Shown piece by piece: positions 1 through 6,496 of a stretch of 8,452 nt of DNA. Location of the stretch: the NCBI GenBank assembly GCA_023396215.1, contig JAEWWW010000066.1:1-8452 (forward strand), written 5' to 3'. A program made the position numbers and the translations under genes. The notes under the pieces are model-generated. The model had not been told where the DNA came from and did no database searches. It was given only the letters and a program-made list of their open reading frames with translations. This stretch comes from Bacillota bacterium. Lineage in GTDB: Bacteria; Bacillota; Clostridia; Oscillospirales; Ruminococcaceae. Numbering within the stretch: position 1 is the stretch's first letter; every line of letters begins with the position of its first letter.

Positions 1-148
1 CCAGAGGGGTGGGCAGGCTGCCCGCCTGCCCGCCGCCGCAGGGCTGGATGTAGGCCGCAAAATGCAGCAGTTGCCCCTCTTTTTCCACCGAAACCGGCCT
101 GCCCGCCCGGGCCAGCTGGCGGGCGATATGCTCTGCCACCCGGCTCAT
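1..148 (-). CDS. Phage neck/head-tail joining protein, N-terminal part only (hypothetical)
   Basis: This is the first 49 codons of a gene that runs off the left edge. It begins with ATG at 148-146, with GGAGG four bases upstream, and its start overlaps the stop of the preceding connector gene as ATGA (145-148), a sign of translational coupling. The visible protein starts MSRVAEHIARQLARAG and continues with a short beta-like stretch (PVSVEKEGQLLHFAAYIQP). A helix followed by 'pVtV...g....faAyIQP' resembles small neck or head-tail joining proteins that follow the connector gene in Firmicutes prophages. That assignment rests mainly on position and general look, not on a diagnostic motif. The C-terminal part is not available. 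Confidence 0.55.
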   Translation of the reverse strand, partial: MSRVAEHIARQLARAGRPVSVEKEGQLLHFAAYIQPCGGGQAGSLPTPL

Positions 149-507
149 AGGGCCTCCACCCCCAGCAGGGGGGCGGTTTCGGGTATCAGGCAATGGGCCG
201 CCTGTGCCATCAACTGGTCATAGAGCGCACGGGCGGGCTTGGCGCCGCCGCTCTGGGCGGCTATCTGAATATCCGCCACCCGCAGCCCGGGCTGCCCGCC
301 CCCCGCCAGCTCCCGCTGGAGGTTGGCCAGCCCGGCGGCAGCCAGCACCAGTGCCTGCTCGTTGGCGGCAACGTCGGCCCCGGGGCGCAGCCGCCCGGTT
401 ATCCACGCGGCAGCCCCCTGGCAAAGGGGCAGCCACCGCTGGGCCTCCTCCGGCTCCAAACCGGCCAGCAGAGCCAGTTGGGACACCACCTTTTCCGCGT
501 CAATCAC
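145..507 (-). CDS. Putative phage head-tail connector protein
   Basis: A 120-residue, mostly helical protein. I chose the GTG start at 507 because AAAGGGGG lies about ten bases upstream and the protein then begins MIDAEKVVSQLALLAGL, as expected for this family. An in-frame ATG at 561 would add 18 proline/arginine-rich residues and use the ribosome site as coding sequence. Features seen are an N-terminal helix pair, a central 'LCQGAAAWITGRL' helix, an alanine-rich 'LVLAAAGLANLQREL' helix, then 'LRVADIQIA' and a final helix. This layout matches gp6/YqbG-like connectors that sit beneath the portal and join the tail to the head. Its place directly after the major capsid gene supports this. No catalytic motif is expected. 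The family level call is fairly likely; the exact family is inference. Confidence 0.65.
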   Translation of the reverse strand: MIDAEKVVSQLALLAGLEPEEAQRWLPLCQGAAAWITGRLRPGADVAANEQALVLAAAGLANLQRELAGGGQPGLRVADIQIAAQSGGAKPARALYDQLMAQAAHCLIPETAPLLGVEAL

Positions 508-543
508 TTTTAGGGAACCCCCTTTCGCTGTGGGCAGCGCCCT

Positions 544-559
544 GCGGGGCTGCCCCCGC
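544..559 (-). promoter_or_regulatory. GC hairpin in the capsid-connector gap
   Basis: A perfect 6-bp stem GCGGGG/CCCCGC with a 4-base loop lies in the 72-base gap between the major capsid stop and the connector GTG start. There is no T-tract on either side, so it is not a standard terminator. It could protect the 3' end of the capsid mRNA or lower read-through, but that is inference. In a GC-rich genome a stem of this size may also be chance. Confidence 0.3.
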
Positions 560-579
560 AAAGCCTGCCGCTCCGCCGT

Positions 580-1590
580 TTACTGTTTCAGGGTCATCAC
601 CTTGACCGCATCGGGGAAGATTTTTGAGAAGCCCGCAATCGAGGTAATGGCCGCCCGCTCCAGCTGGCAGTCGATGAGCTTGTCATAGTCCACATTCACA
701 TCGCCCGCAGTCACCATCTCCAGCGCGTAGCGGCGGTCAAGCCCCACCACAGTACCGGCAGGCACCGCAGAGGTGCTGATGAGGGTGGCCCCCATGGGGG
801 TCACCAGCCGCCCAGTGGTGTGGAAATCCGCCCCCGCCGCGGGGGAGATAAACTCCGGCAGGTTGAGGATGCGCACCGCCATATCTGGGGAGGCCAGCAG
901 GGTGTTCAGCTTGTAATCCCCCAGCCGGTTCCACAGGTTCACAAGGTCGGAATAGGCAAGGGTTGTGCCAGCGGTCTGGGCGGTGTCGGCGGCAGGGCCG
1001 CTGCCGTCGCCGCTGATGAGCACCTCCACCGCGTCCCGCAACTGGCTGCGGGCGATGTAGCTGCCAATCTGCCGCAGGGTGACGGTGAAGAGGTCAAGCC
1101 GCTGAAACTTGATGGCCTCATAGGAGGCCACCAGCATCCGGCCCCGCTTTTTCAGGGTCACCAGCTGCTCCTTCAGCTTGATGGTGGTCTGGGGGATAAA
1201 CCCGCCCTCCACCACGTCGGCCAGCTTCAGGTCGGCGTCGCTGTGGTTGGTGGAGATGGTGCGATAATCCATCGAGTTAATGTTGGTCTTGGTGGCGATG
1301 ATCGAGGAGAGAATCTCGCTTTCCTCCATGCCCTGACCCACCGCGCGGGATACATATTCGGGGAACAGCGCGGCGGAATCCGCGGTGGAGAAGAATTTCT
1401 CGATGGCGTCGCTGCCGCTGCCCCCCACCTTGATGTCAAACCGTTTCAGCTGCCGCTGAAAGGCGTCCAGCCCGGCAAGCTCGGTGCCGGCGTAACGGGG
1501 GCTGGGGTCAAGGGCCTCCAACTGGCCGGTGAAGCCGCCGCCCGCCTTGTACATGCCCTTATCCAGCCGAATGTTCTGATAGTCGTTCAT
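580..1590 (-). CDS. Phage major capsid protein (HK97 fold)
   Basis: A 336-residue shell protein. The ATG at 1590 is preceded by GGGAGGG six bases upstream. Residues about 65-90 contain 'KFFSTADSAALFPEYVSRAV', typical of HK97-fold capsid proteins of clostridial prophages. Then come a beta-rich region with 'IATKTNINSMDYRTIST' and 'LADVVEGGFIPQTTIKL', the helical spine 'ATLRQIGSYIARSQLRDAVEVLI'-like segment near residue 170-195, and a C-terminal part with 'LDRRYALEMVTAGDVNVDYDKLID', a usual P-domain/A-domain ending. It would self-assemble into the procapsid and be processed by the protease encoded two genes upstream. It has no separate N-terminal delta domain of the long HK97 type, consistent with a scaffold supplied elsewhere. 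Length and neighbours fit the family well. Confidence 0.9.
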   Translation of the reverse strand: MNDYQNIRLDKGMYKAGGGFTGQLEALDPSPRYAGTELAGLDAFQRQLKRFDIKVGGSGSDAIEKFFSTADSAALFPEYVSRAVGQGMEESEILSSIIATKTNINSMDYRTISTNHSDADLKLADVVEGGFIPQTTIKLKEQLVTLKKRGRMLVASYEAIKFQRLDLFTVTLRQIGSYIARSQLRDAVEVLISGDGSGPAADTAQTAGTTLAYSDLVNLWNRLGDYKLNTLLASPDMAVRILNLPEFISPAAGADFHTTGRLVTPMGATLISTSAVPAGTVVGLDRRYALEMVTAGDVNVDYDKLIDCQLERAAITSIAGFSKIFPDAVKVMTLKQ

Positions 1591-1648
1591 TGCATGCCCT
1601 CCCTGTATTTCTTCATCTTTTTGGTTCGTGTCTTTTCCGTCTTAGGCG

Positions 1649-1683
1649 AAAAAGACCGGTAAAGCCGCTGCCGCCAACCGGTC
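1649..1683 (-). terminator. Possible weak terminator between decoration and capsid genes
   Basis: Reading the minus strand, GACCGGT (1683-1677) pairs perfectly with ACCGGTC (1660-1654) across a 16-base loop, followed directly by five Ts (1653-1649). It begins six bases after the decoration stop codon. The short stem and wide loop suggest partial termination or an mRNA end-stabilising element. The rest of the 98-base gap holds the capsid ribosome site; I see no clear promoter in it. Confidence 0.4.
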
Positions 1684-1688
1684 GGCAG

Positions 1689-2021
1689 TTAAAGGATGAT
1701 GCCGGCGGTGCCCGCCACGGCATCCACATCGGCGACCAGCACCGGGCGGCCGCTTTCGGCGGCGGTCAGCACGCCCTCATCGGCCGCTACCGAAAGGTAG
1801 CCGTAGCCCGGTGCGGTGCCTGTAAAGGCCACCTTGGCATAGCCCGAAAGCTGCACCAGAGCGTTGCCCCCGTGCTTCGAGATGAGCACCCCGGCAAACG
1901 GCCCGTCGGCCTGCGCCGCCGTGCCGTCGGCCACCAGATTAACCAGTGTGCCGGGGCTGGGGTCGCCGCTGTGGCGAAAGGTGGCGTACTTGCAGTCAAA
2001 ACCCTGTAAGCTGATGTTCAT
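1689..2021 (-). CDS. Phage capsid decoration protein
   Basis: A 110-residue beta-rich protein starting at ATG 2021, with GAGGAGG (2035-2029) eight bases upstream. It shows the pattern of small head-decoration proteins that bind the outside of the shell and stabilise it: 'GTLVNLVADGTAAQADG', then 'FAGVLISKHGGNALVQLSGYAKVAFTGTAPGYGYLSVAADEGV' and a C-terminal 'PVLVADVDAVAGTAGIIL' strand pair. The phrases 'G.aVQl.GyakV.ytGtaP..GY..laaD' and 'vlVvdVD....tv.iiL' are common in this group. Its place directly before the major capsid gene is the usual location. No catalytic residues are expected. The alternative would be an uncharacterised structural protein, but length, sequence style and position agree. 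Confidence 0.8.
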   Translation of the reverse strand: MNISLQGFDCKYATFRHSGDPSPGTLVNLVADGTAAQADGPFAGVLISKHGGNALVQLSGYAKVAFTGTAPGYGYLSVAADEGVLTAAESGRPVLVADVDAVAGTAGIIL

Positions 2022-2078
2022 GCTGTTTCCTCCTCGTATCTGTGTTGTGTCCTTCCCGCGCCTTTGGCGGGGGCTGTC

Positions 2079-2259
2079 TTAAGGCAACACCGCACCATTC
2101 ACGTCTACCGCCTTAAGCACCCTGTCGCTTGCAGATTTTACGTAATCTTTCACAAAAAATCCTCGTGAATACACCCAGTATTCCCTGCGGTTTTTGCTTC
2201 ATCTGACAAAAAATCTGCTGGTGCGCCAGAGCACTTAGAATTGTGCGGTATTGCCTTAA
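2079..2259. mobile_element. MITE-like element bounded by TTAA, inserted in the phage head operon
   Basis: The ends are an inverted repeat: TTAAGGCAACACCGCAC (2079-2095) against GTGCGGTATTGCCTTAA (2243-2259), 16 of 17 positions complementary. A second internal inverted repeat, GCAGATTTT (2131-2139) with AAAATCTGC (2210-2218), lets the whole unit fold. It is clearly richer in A and T than the flanking genes and has no credible reading frame. TTAA at both ends may be a duplicated target site or simply the outermost part of the repeat, because TTAA is itself a palindrome. The minus-strand transcript carries two T6 runs. No transposase is present, so movement would need one supplied elsewhere. The element class is inferred from structure. 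Confidence 0.75.
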
Positions 2260-3236
2260 ATCTTAAAGGGGTTGCATGCGGGGGCCGGTTCGGCGGCGGG
2301 GGCGGCAAGCTGCACCTTCGGCGGCAGCAGCCGGTCGGCCCCTTGGGCGAAGGCCTTCTGCATCGAGGTAAGCTCTTCGGCCTCCAGCCCGGCAAGGGCG
2401 CGCTCCAGCACGGCGGGGTCAAACCCCGGCTGGGCCAGCAGCCCCAGCCGCAGCGTTTCGCGGCGCAGGTCGCTTAAGTAGCTTTTGCCCATCTGGGCAA
2501 GCTGCTCCAGCCCGGCGATATGGCCCAAAAGGGCGGCGCACTGGGCGGCGCTCAGGGTCAGGCCGTCGCCGCCCCCCAGCAGCTTGAGAATCCGGGCCGG
2601 GTCCTGCGTGCCGCCGTCGGGCGGGCTGTGGCGCCTGGCCTTGGTCACCCCCGCGCCCGGCTGGGCGGGCACCGCCACAAACGACCACTCATAGGCGTCG
2701 GTGGGGTCGTCCAATATGGCGTGGCATACAGCCCCCTTGTAGCTTTTGCCGGGGATATGCCCGCAGCCGCCGCCCCGGCGGTCGGCGCCGCAGACCGAGC
2801 AGGTGACGCTGCCCATACTGCAGCCGATGCTCACCTCTTTTTTGATGCCTGCGTCAATCTCCAAAATCAAATCCCGGTTTTTGTCGCAGCGCACCATATA
2901 GGCCCACGCCCGCAGGCAGTGGTAGGGCTCGCTGTTTTCACCGGTGCGGTCGGGGTCGGTTTCCACCGCCGTTTCAAAGATGCGGGCGGTCTGGTTTTCC
3001 CCCTTGGGGTTGTGGTCAAAGATGCCGGTCTTGCCCTCAAAAAGCTTGGCCAGCTTGTGCAGGGCCGGGGCGGTGAACCGCTCATAATCCCGGTCAATCT
3101 GGTTGTCGCACAGCACCATGCCGAAGATATACACCTCGTCGGCGCTCAGTTCCCGCCTGCAATGGCGGTTAATCAGCGCAAGCTGCCGGGCGGTATCGCC
3201 CCCCTCGGCTGCTTTGCAGATGGCTGCCTGTTTCAT
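2256..3236 (-). CDS. Phage prohead protease with zinc knuckle and putative scaffold tail (XkdF-like)
   Basis: A 326-residue protein starting at ATG 3236, with AAGGGGGA upstream. The N-terminal part (about 30-195) fits an HK97-type prohead serine protease: 'VYIFGMVLCDNQIDRD', a histidine in 'IFDHNPKGE' (H75) and a serine in 'KKEVSIGCSMG' (S136) in the places of the His/Ser pair, then 'YEWSFVAVPAQPGAG', the usual end strand of the fold. A cysteine set follows the catalytic serine (C146, C149, C158, H160; spacing C-X2-C-X8-C-X-H), probably a zinc knuckle. Residues about 215-310 are helical and could act as an internal scaffold, released by self-cleavage; this is inference from size and from the lack of a separate scaffold gene. 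The stop codon TAA lies inside the TTAA at the border of the inserted element. Confidence 0.75.
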   Translation of the reverse strand: MKQAAICKAAEGGDTARQLALINRHCRRELSADEVYIFGMVLCDNQIDRDYERFTAPALHKLAKLFEGKTGIFDHNPKGENQTARIFETAVETDPDRTGENSEPYHCLRAWAYMVRCDKNRDLILEIDAGIKKEVSIGCSMGSVTCSVCGADRRGGGCGHIPGKSYKGAVCHAILDDPTDAYEWSFVAVPAQPGAGVTKARRHSPPDGGTQDPARILKLLGGGDGLTLSAAQCAALLGHIAGLEQLAQMGKSYLSDLRRETLRLGLLAQPGFDPAVLERALAGLEAEELTSMQKAFAQGADRLLPPKVQLAAPAAEPAPACNPFKI

Positions 3237-3254
3237 CGTTTGTTCCCCCTTTTT

Positions 3255-4409
3255 TCAGGATGATGTTGCTGTTTGGCCCTCAAGCTGGGCGGCGCGGGCG
3301 TTCTGCAGCCGGGCGTTGGCAAGCTCGGTTTCATCCAGCAGGCTGATGTTGCTCCACTCCACCCGTGGGGTACAGCCAAAGCCCTCCAGCCGCAGAAAGA
3401 GGGTGCAAATTTTCACCAGCACCGGGGTGAGGATGCCGCGGTAGCTCTCCAGCTCGCTGGTGAGGATATCCGCCTGCTGGCGGCTCATCCGCTCGGTTGT
3501 AGACCAGCTCAGCCCCAGCATAAAGGGGGGCAGCCCCAGCTTGGCAACAATCTCCTCCAGCATCTGGCGCACCGGCACATTGGTATCCAGCATCTGGCTA
3601 TCGGCCCCAATCACCCGGATATCCACATCTCCCACCGCCACAAAGTCGCGTATCTGCCCGTTTTTAGCGGCGCTCATCGCCTCAGACCATTCCTTGGCGA
3701 TGCTCTGGGCAATCTCCTTGGCGTAGGCCCGTTCGGTGCCGCTGCCGCCGGGGCGGTAGGTCACCGCGTAGCGCAGGTTGCCCATCCGCTCAAAGTTCTG
3801 CGACATGGCGTTGTAGATTTTCAGCAGCACCGAGGCCACAAAGGGCAGCCCCTGCAAAAGGGAGCGTCCCAGCATCTGCCCTGGCGCGGGGTTAAGCGCC
3901 GAAAACACCACCAACTGCGGGTGGGGGATGGGGCTTACCTGCCCGCTGCTGCTCCGCACACAGATTTCAGCCTCCACCGGGCTGCGCCCCTGCCGGATTT
4001 CAAGGTGCTCCAGCGGAGCGTTGTAAAGTGCGGCGACGGTGCGCCGGTCGTGGGAAAGCACCATCTCGCCCAAGGCGTTGCCATAGGTGAGCAGGCTATC
4101 CAGATAGCTCATTGCAAAGGTGGCCAGCCCCCGCTGCGAGGCCCCCACCTGCACCCCGGCGGTAAAGCGGTCGAGGGCGGCCTGCGCCGCCGGGTCGCCG
4201 CACTGTACCGTAAAGCTGCCGGTGAGCCGCATAATCTTCAGGATAGCCGAGTCGATGATAGGCACCGAGCGGCGAAGCTGGTCGTAAAGGGCGGACTCTG
4301 CGCCGTGCAGCGGCGAAAAATCCAGCGCAGGGGCAAAGGGGGGCGCGGGCCGGGCAGTCTGCACCGAAACCCGCGGGTCTTTCTTTTTAAACAAGTCACT
4401 GAGTACCAA
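3255..4409 (-). CDS. Phage portal protein
   Basis: A 384-residue portal subunit; twelve copies would form the ring at one head vertex through which the terminase pumps DNA. Features are 'ESALYDQLRRSVPIIDSAILKIMRLTGSF' near residue 38-66, 'SYLDSLLTYGNALGEMVL' near 100-118, a beta region with 'LYNAPLEHLEIRQ', and the conserved 'IVAKLGLPPFMLGLSWSTTERMSRQQADIL' segment near 288-318, typical of portals. The start is TTG at 4409, three bases after the terL stop, with AAAGGAGG nine bases upstream lying inside the last codons of terL. No ATG or GTG with a better site is near. This arrangement suggests coupled translation. The length is at the short end for portals but complete. Confidence 0.88.
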   Translation of the reverse strand: MVLSDLFKKKDPRVSVQTARPAPPFAPALDFSPLHGAESALYDQLRRSVPIIDSAILKIMRLTGSFTVQCGDPAAQAALDRFTAGVQVGASQRGLATFAMSYLDSLLTYGNALGEMVLSHDRRTVAALYNAPLEHLEIRQGRSPVEAEICVRSSSGQVSPIPHPQLVVFSALNPAPGQMLGRSLLQGLPFVASVLLKIYNAMSQNFERMGNLRYAVTYRPGGSGTERAYAKEIAQSIAKEWSEAMSAAKNGQIRDFVAVGDVDIRVIGADSQMLDTNVPVRQMLEEIVAKLGLPPFMLGLSWSTTERMSRQQADILTSELESYRGILTPVLVKICTLFLRLEGFGCTPRVEWSNISLLDETELANARLQNARAAQLEGQTATSS

Positions 4410-4412
4410 GGC

Positions 4413-5705
4413 TCAAAACCTCCTTTCCGGGCTGCTCATCTGGGACGGCGGGCCGCCCCGCCCGGCGGCAAGGGCGTAAAACTCAAAGGCCCCGCCGCCG
4501 AGGATGGTATAAACAAAATAGCGGATATCGTCCATGGTGTGGTCATGCTCCTTTACCGGGCAGTCGCTGCGGGCGTTTTCATCCCAGCGGTAGAGCGAAA
4601 ACTCCCGCAGGGTATCGGCGCAGCAGGCGGCAAACAGAAGCTGCCCCGCCCGCAGCGCGTCCGACACCCGGCGGATGCCCTGCAGCACGTCGTTTTTGGC
4701 GGGCAGTACCGCGAACCGCCCGTGGCGGCGGATAGCCTCGATGAAGCTGGCGGCCGATGGGTCGACCACCACCGCCTCGATGGGCAAATCTCCGGCGAGC
4801 TGCTCCAGCGCGTGGTAATACTCCTCGTCGGTTTTCAGCACCCCGGTTTCCCTCGCGCTGTGGTAATACTCCCGGATGCGGTACCACACCCCGCCGCTTT
4901 CGCCCCATAGCCCCATCGAGGTGGGGTTCATGGTGCCGTAGTCGCAGGAAATATAAAACCGTTCGCACTCCGGCGGCTGCGGGATTACATGGCGGCTCTG
5001 GTCAAACATGGGGTAGACCAGCCCCGAGGGGGCCACCCACCGGCCCCGCACAAACCGGTCGTAAAAGCTGCCGGAGTAAAGGGCCTCATACCGCGCCTTA
5101 ATCTCCGGGGTCAGCGAGGGGTTGTCGGCCATGGTGAAGTGCAGGTAGAGGGCGTTTTTCTCGCTGCTGCGCAGTATCCATTCCCGGTAAAACCAGTGGT
5201 AGGGGTGCTCGGGGTTGCAGTTGAACCAGAACTTGGAGCCTGTCACCGAGCAGCGGGCCAGCGCCTGCTCCACAAAGCTTCGGGGCATCAGCGCCACCTC
5301 GTCAAACAGCACCCCCGCGAGGGTGATGCCCTGTATCAGGCTGGCCGAGGCTTCGTCCTTGCCGCCAAACAGGTGAAAGCGGTTGGTGCGCCCACGGTGG
5401 GTGATATCGAGGTAGTTGCGGCTGGGCTTATAGTCGCAGTCGAAGCCCAGACCTGCCAGAGCGGCGGGCAGCCCGGCAATCACGTTGCGCCGCAGCGAGC
5501 CGATTGTCCGGCCGCAAAAGGCGAAGGCCCTGCCCTCAAACCGCGAGAAGCACCAGGCCACAAACGAAACCGAGAGGCAGAGGGTTTTGCCGCTGCGCAC
5601 CGCTCCGTCGCAGATAACCGCGTCGCAGCCCCGGTGGGGGCTGTTTTTGCACCACCAGGTCAGGGCCTGTAGCTGCTTGGGCGAAAAAGGCTCAAAGGCT
5701 GCCAT
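4413..5705 (-). CDS. Phage terminase large subunit (PBSX/XtmB type)
   Basis: A 430-residue DNA packaging motor with an ATPase and a nuclease half. The ATG at 5705 has GGGAGG five bases upstream and overlaps the end of terS by 14 bases; the open frame extends 41 codons further up, but that part is arginine-rich and overlaps terS. The Walker A-like loop is GAVRSGKT (34-41), Walker B is VLFDE (132-136), and the coupling motif is FWFNCNPE (159-166). The RNase H-like nuclease has its aspartates in 'YISCDYGT' (D255), 'VVVDPSA' (D315) and 'DHTMDDIRY' (D392/D393). All catalytic residues are present, so the enzyme looks functional. It would cut concatemeric DNA and drive it through the portal encoded next. 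Confidence 0.93.
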   Translation of the reverse strand: MAAFEPFSPKQLQALTWWCKNSPHRGCDAVICDGAVRSGKTLCLSVSFVAWCFSRFEGRAFAFCGRTIGSLRRNVIAGLPAALAGLGFDCDYKPSRNYLDITHRGRTNRFHLFGGKDEASASLIQGITLAGVLFDEVALMPRSFVEQALARCSVTGSKFWFNCNPEHPYHWFYREWILRSSEKNALYLHFTMADNPSLTPEIKARYEALYSGSFYDRFVRGRWVAPSGLVYPMFDQSRHVIPQPPECERFYISCDYGTMNPTSMGLWGESGGVWYRIREYYHSARETGVLKTDEEYYHALEQLAGDLPIEAVVVDPSAASFIEAIRRHGRFAVLPAKNDVLQGIRRVSDALRAGQLLFAACCADTLREFSLYRWDENARSDCPVKEHDHTMDDIRYFVYTILGGGAFEFYALAAGRGGPPSQMSSPERRF

Positions 5706-6183
5706 GCCCACCTCCCGCGGCGGCTGCCGCGCCCCGCTCCAGCGCCTCGTAAAAAGAGGAACCGCCCGCGTCCTCCTCCTGACGGGCCAACGCCGCCAGA
5801 CGGTCGAGGGCGTCCAGACGGTCGGCAAACTTTACCTCGAAGCCGCCCCCCTTGGCCCGCTTGATTTCAGATACACAGAACAAATCCAGCCCCTCCAGAG
5901 AGGGCAGGGGGGCCTCCTCGCCGCGCAGCGCCAGACCCACCGCGTCGGCCACCGGGCCAAAGGCCAGCCGCTCATACCCGGCCCGCACAGCCGCCTTTAG
6001 CTGGATGCAGCCGCTGAGCCGCTCGATGGTATCCCGCACCTCCTGCTGTTCCAGCAGGGCAATGGCCGCCTGTTCGGCTCCGGCGGCGGCAAAACCCGCC
6101 CGCAGCGCCGCTTCTTTGGGGTTGTGCAGGGCGGCGTAAAAGCGGCAGAAAAGCTTTTGCCGCTGGGTCAGCGTATTTTGCAT
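5692..6183 (-). CDS. Phage terminase small subunit (XtmA type)
   Basis: A 163-residue protein that would recognise the packaging start on phage DNA and hand it to the large subunit. The N-terminus 'LTQRQKLFCRFYAALHNPKEAALRAGF' (about 5-31) is the helix-turn-helix typical of XtmA-like small terminases. A middle helical region follows ('EVRDTIERL', 'YERLAFGPVADAV'), and then 'GFEVKFADRLDALDRLAALA', the C-terminal segment often seen in this group. ATG at 6183 has AAAGGG about nine bases upstream. It is the first gene of the visible head operon, and its 3' end overlaps terL by 14 bases. No promoter with good -35 and -10 boxes was found directly upstream. Confidence 0.87.
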   Translation of the reverse strand: MQNTLTQRQKLFCRFYAALHNPKEAALRAGFAAAGAEQAAIALLEQQEVRDTIERLSGCIQLKAAVRAGYERLAFGPVADAVGLALRGEEAPLPSLEGLDLFCVSEIKRAKGGGFEVKFADRLDALDRLAALARQEEDAGGSSFYEALERGAAAAAGGGHGSL

Positions 6184-6211
6184 CTACTCACACCCTTTCA
6201 ATAGCACCCAC

Positions 6212-6249
6212 AAAAAAAGGTGAACTTGCATACTGTTATGCAAATTCAC
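6212..6249 (-). terminator. Hairpin with T-tract ahead of terS (terminator or attenuator)
   Basis: GTGAACTTGCATA (6220-6232) pairs with TATGCAAATTCAC (6237-6249) with one mismatch and a 4-base loop. On the minus strand the stem is followed by CC and seven Ts (6218-6212). It sits 29 bases upstream of the terS start, so it would stop transcripts coming from the right, or act as an attenuator in the terS leader. The dyad could also be a repressor operator. Confidence 0.55.
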
Positions 6250-6259
6250 ACAAAAATTC

Positions 6260-6418
6260 ATATCAGGCATCCGATAAAGGAGCGCAGCCGAGTAAACACG
6301 GTGTGTTTTCTCTTGCTTCGTTGGCTGCGCTGGCAAATTTCGGTCACATACACAAAGTATGCTCCCTCATTTGCGGCGCTTGCCGCCTCGCCTTGCGCTC
6401 TTTCTCGGCGCCTGACAT
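6260..6418. mobile_element. Multi-hairpin MITE-like element
   Basis: The ends form an imperfect inverted repeat of about 27 bp, starting ATATCAGGC at the left and ending GCCTGACAT at the right, with further pairing of CCGATAAAGGAGCGCA to the complement of TGCGCTCTTTCTCGG with small gaps. Nested perfect stems lie inside: AGCGCAGCC (6281-6289) with GGCTGCGCT (6323-6331), AAACAC/GTGTTT (6294-6308), GCAAAT/ATTTGC (6333-6338 and 6369-6374), CATAC/GTATG (6347-6361), and GCGGC/GCCGC (6373-6386). No transposase or believable coding frame is present. No clear target duplication was found. It separates the terS leader from the terminator of the SLOG gene. Confidence 0.65.
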
Positions 6419-6447
6419 TTAGCGGGAGCCGGTAATAGGAACCGCCT

Positions 6448-6485
6448 AAAAATAAAAAAGCCCGGCGGCTCATGCCGTCAGGCTT
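6448..6485 (-). terminator. Rho-independent terminator of the SLOG gene
   Basis: A 12-bp stem (6458-6469 with 6474-6485, one mismatch and one G-T pair) with loop TCAT is followed on the minus strand by a T-rich run over 6459-6448, broken by one A. It begins eleven bases after the stop codon of the SLOG gene. Confidence 0.85.
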
Positions 6486-6496
6486 CTTTGGTATGG

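Noticed and set aside
820..1662. A 280-codon plus-strand open frame opposite the major capsid gene
   Set aside because: It lies fully antisense to a clear capsid gene and its protein has the same biased composition as other antisense shadows.
2150..2422. A 90-codon minus-strand frame running from the protease 3' end into the MITE-like element
   Set aside because: It overlaps the protease gene in another frame and its end comes from the repeat element, as expected of a chance frame.
3273..4910. A 545-codon plus-strand open frame opposite portal and terL
   Set aside because: It is the mirror of GC-rich coding DNA: low-complexity histidine/glycine/leucine protein, no ribosome site, and it spans the ends of two well-supported genes.
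6220..6249. LexA-type SOS operator ahead of terS
   Set aside because: The dyad contains GAAC but lacks the GTTC partner at the Firmicutes LexA spacing; a hairpin with a T-tract explains it better.
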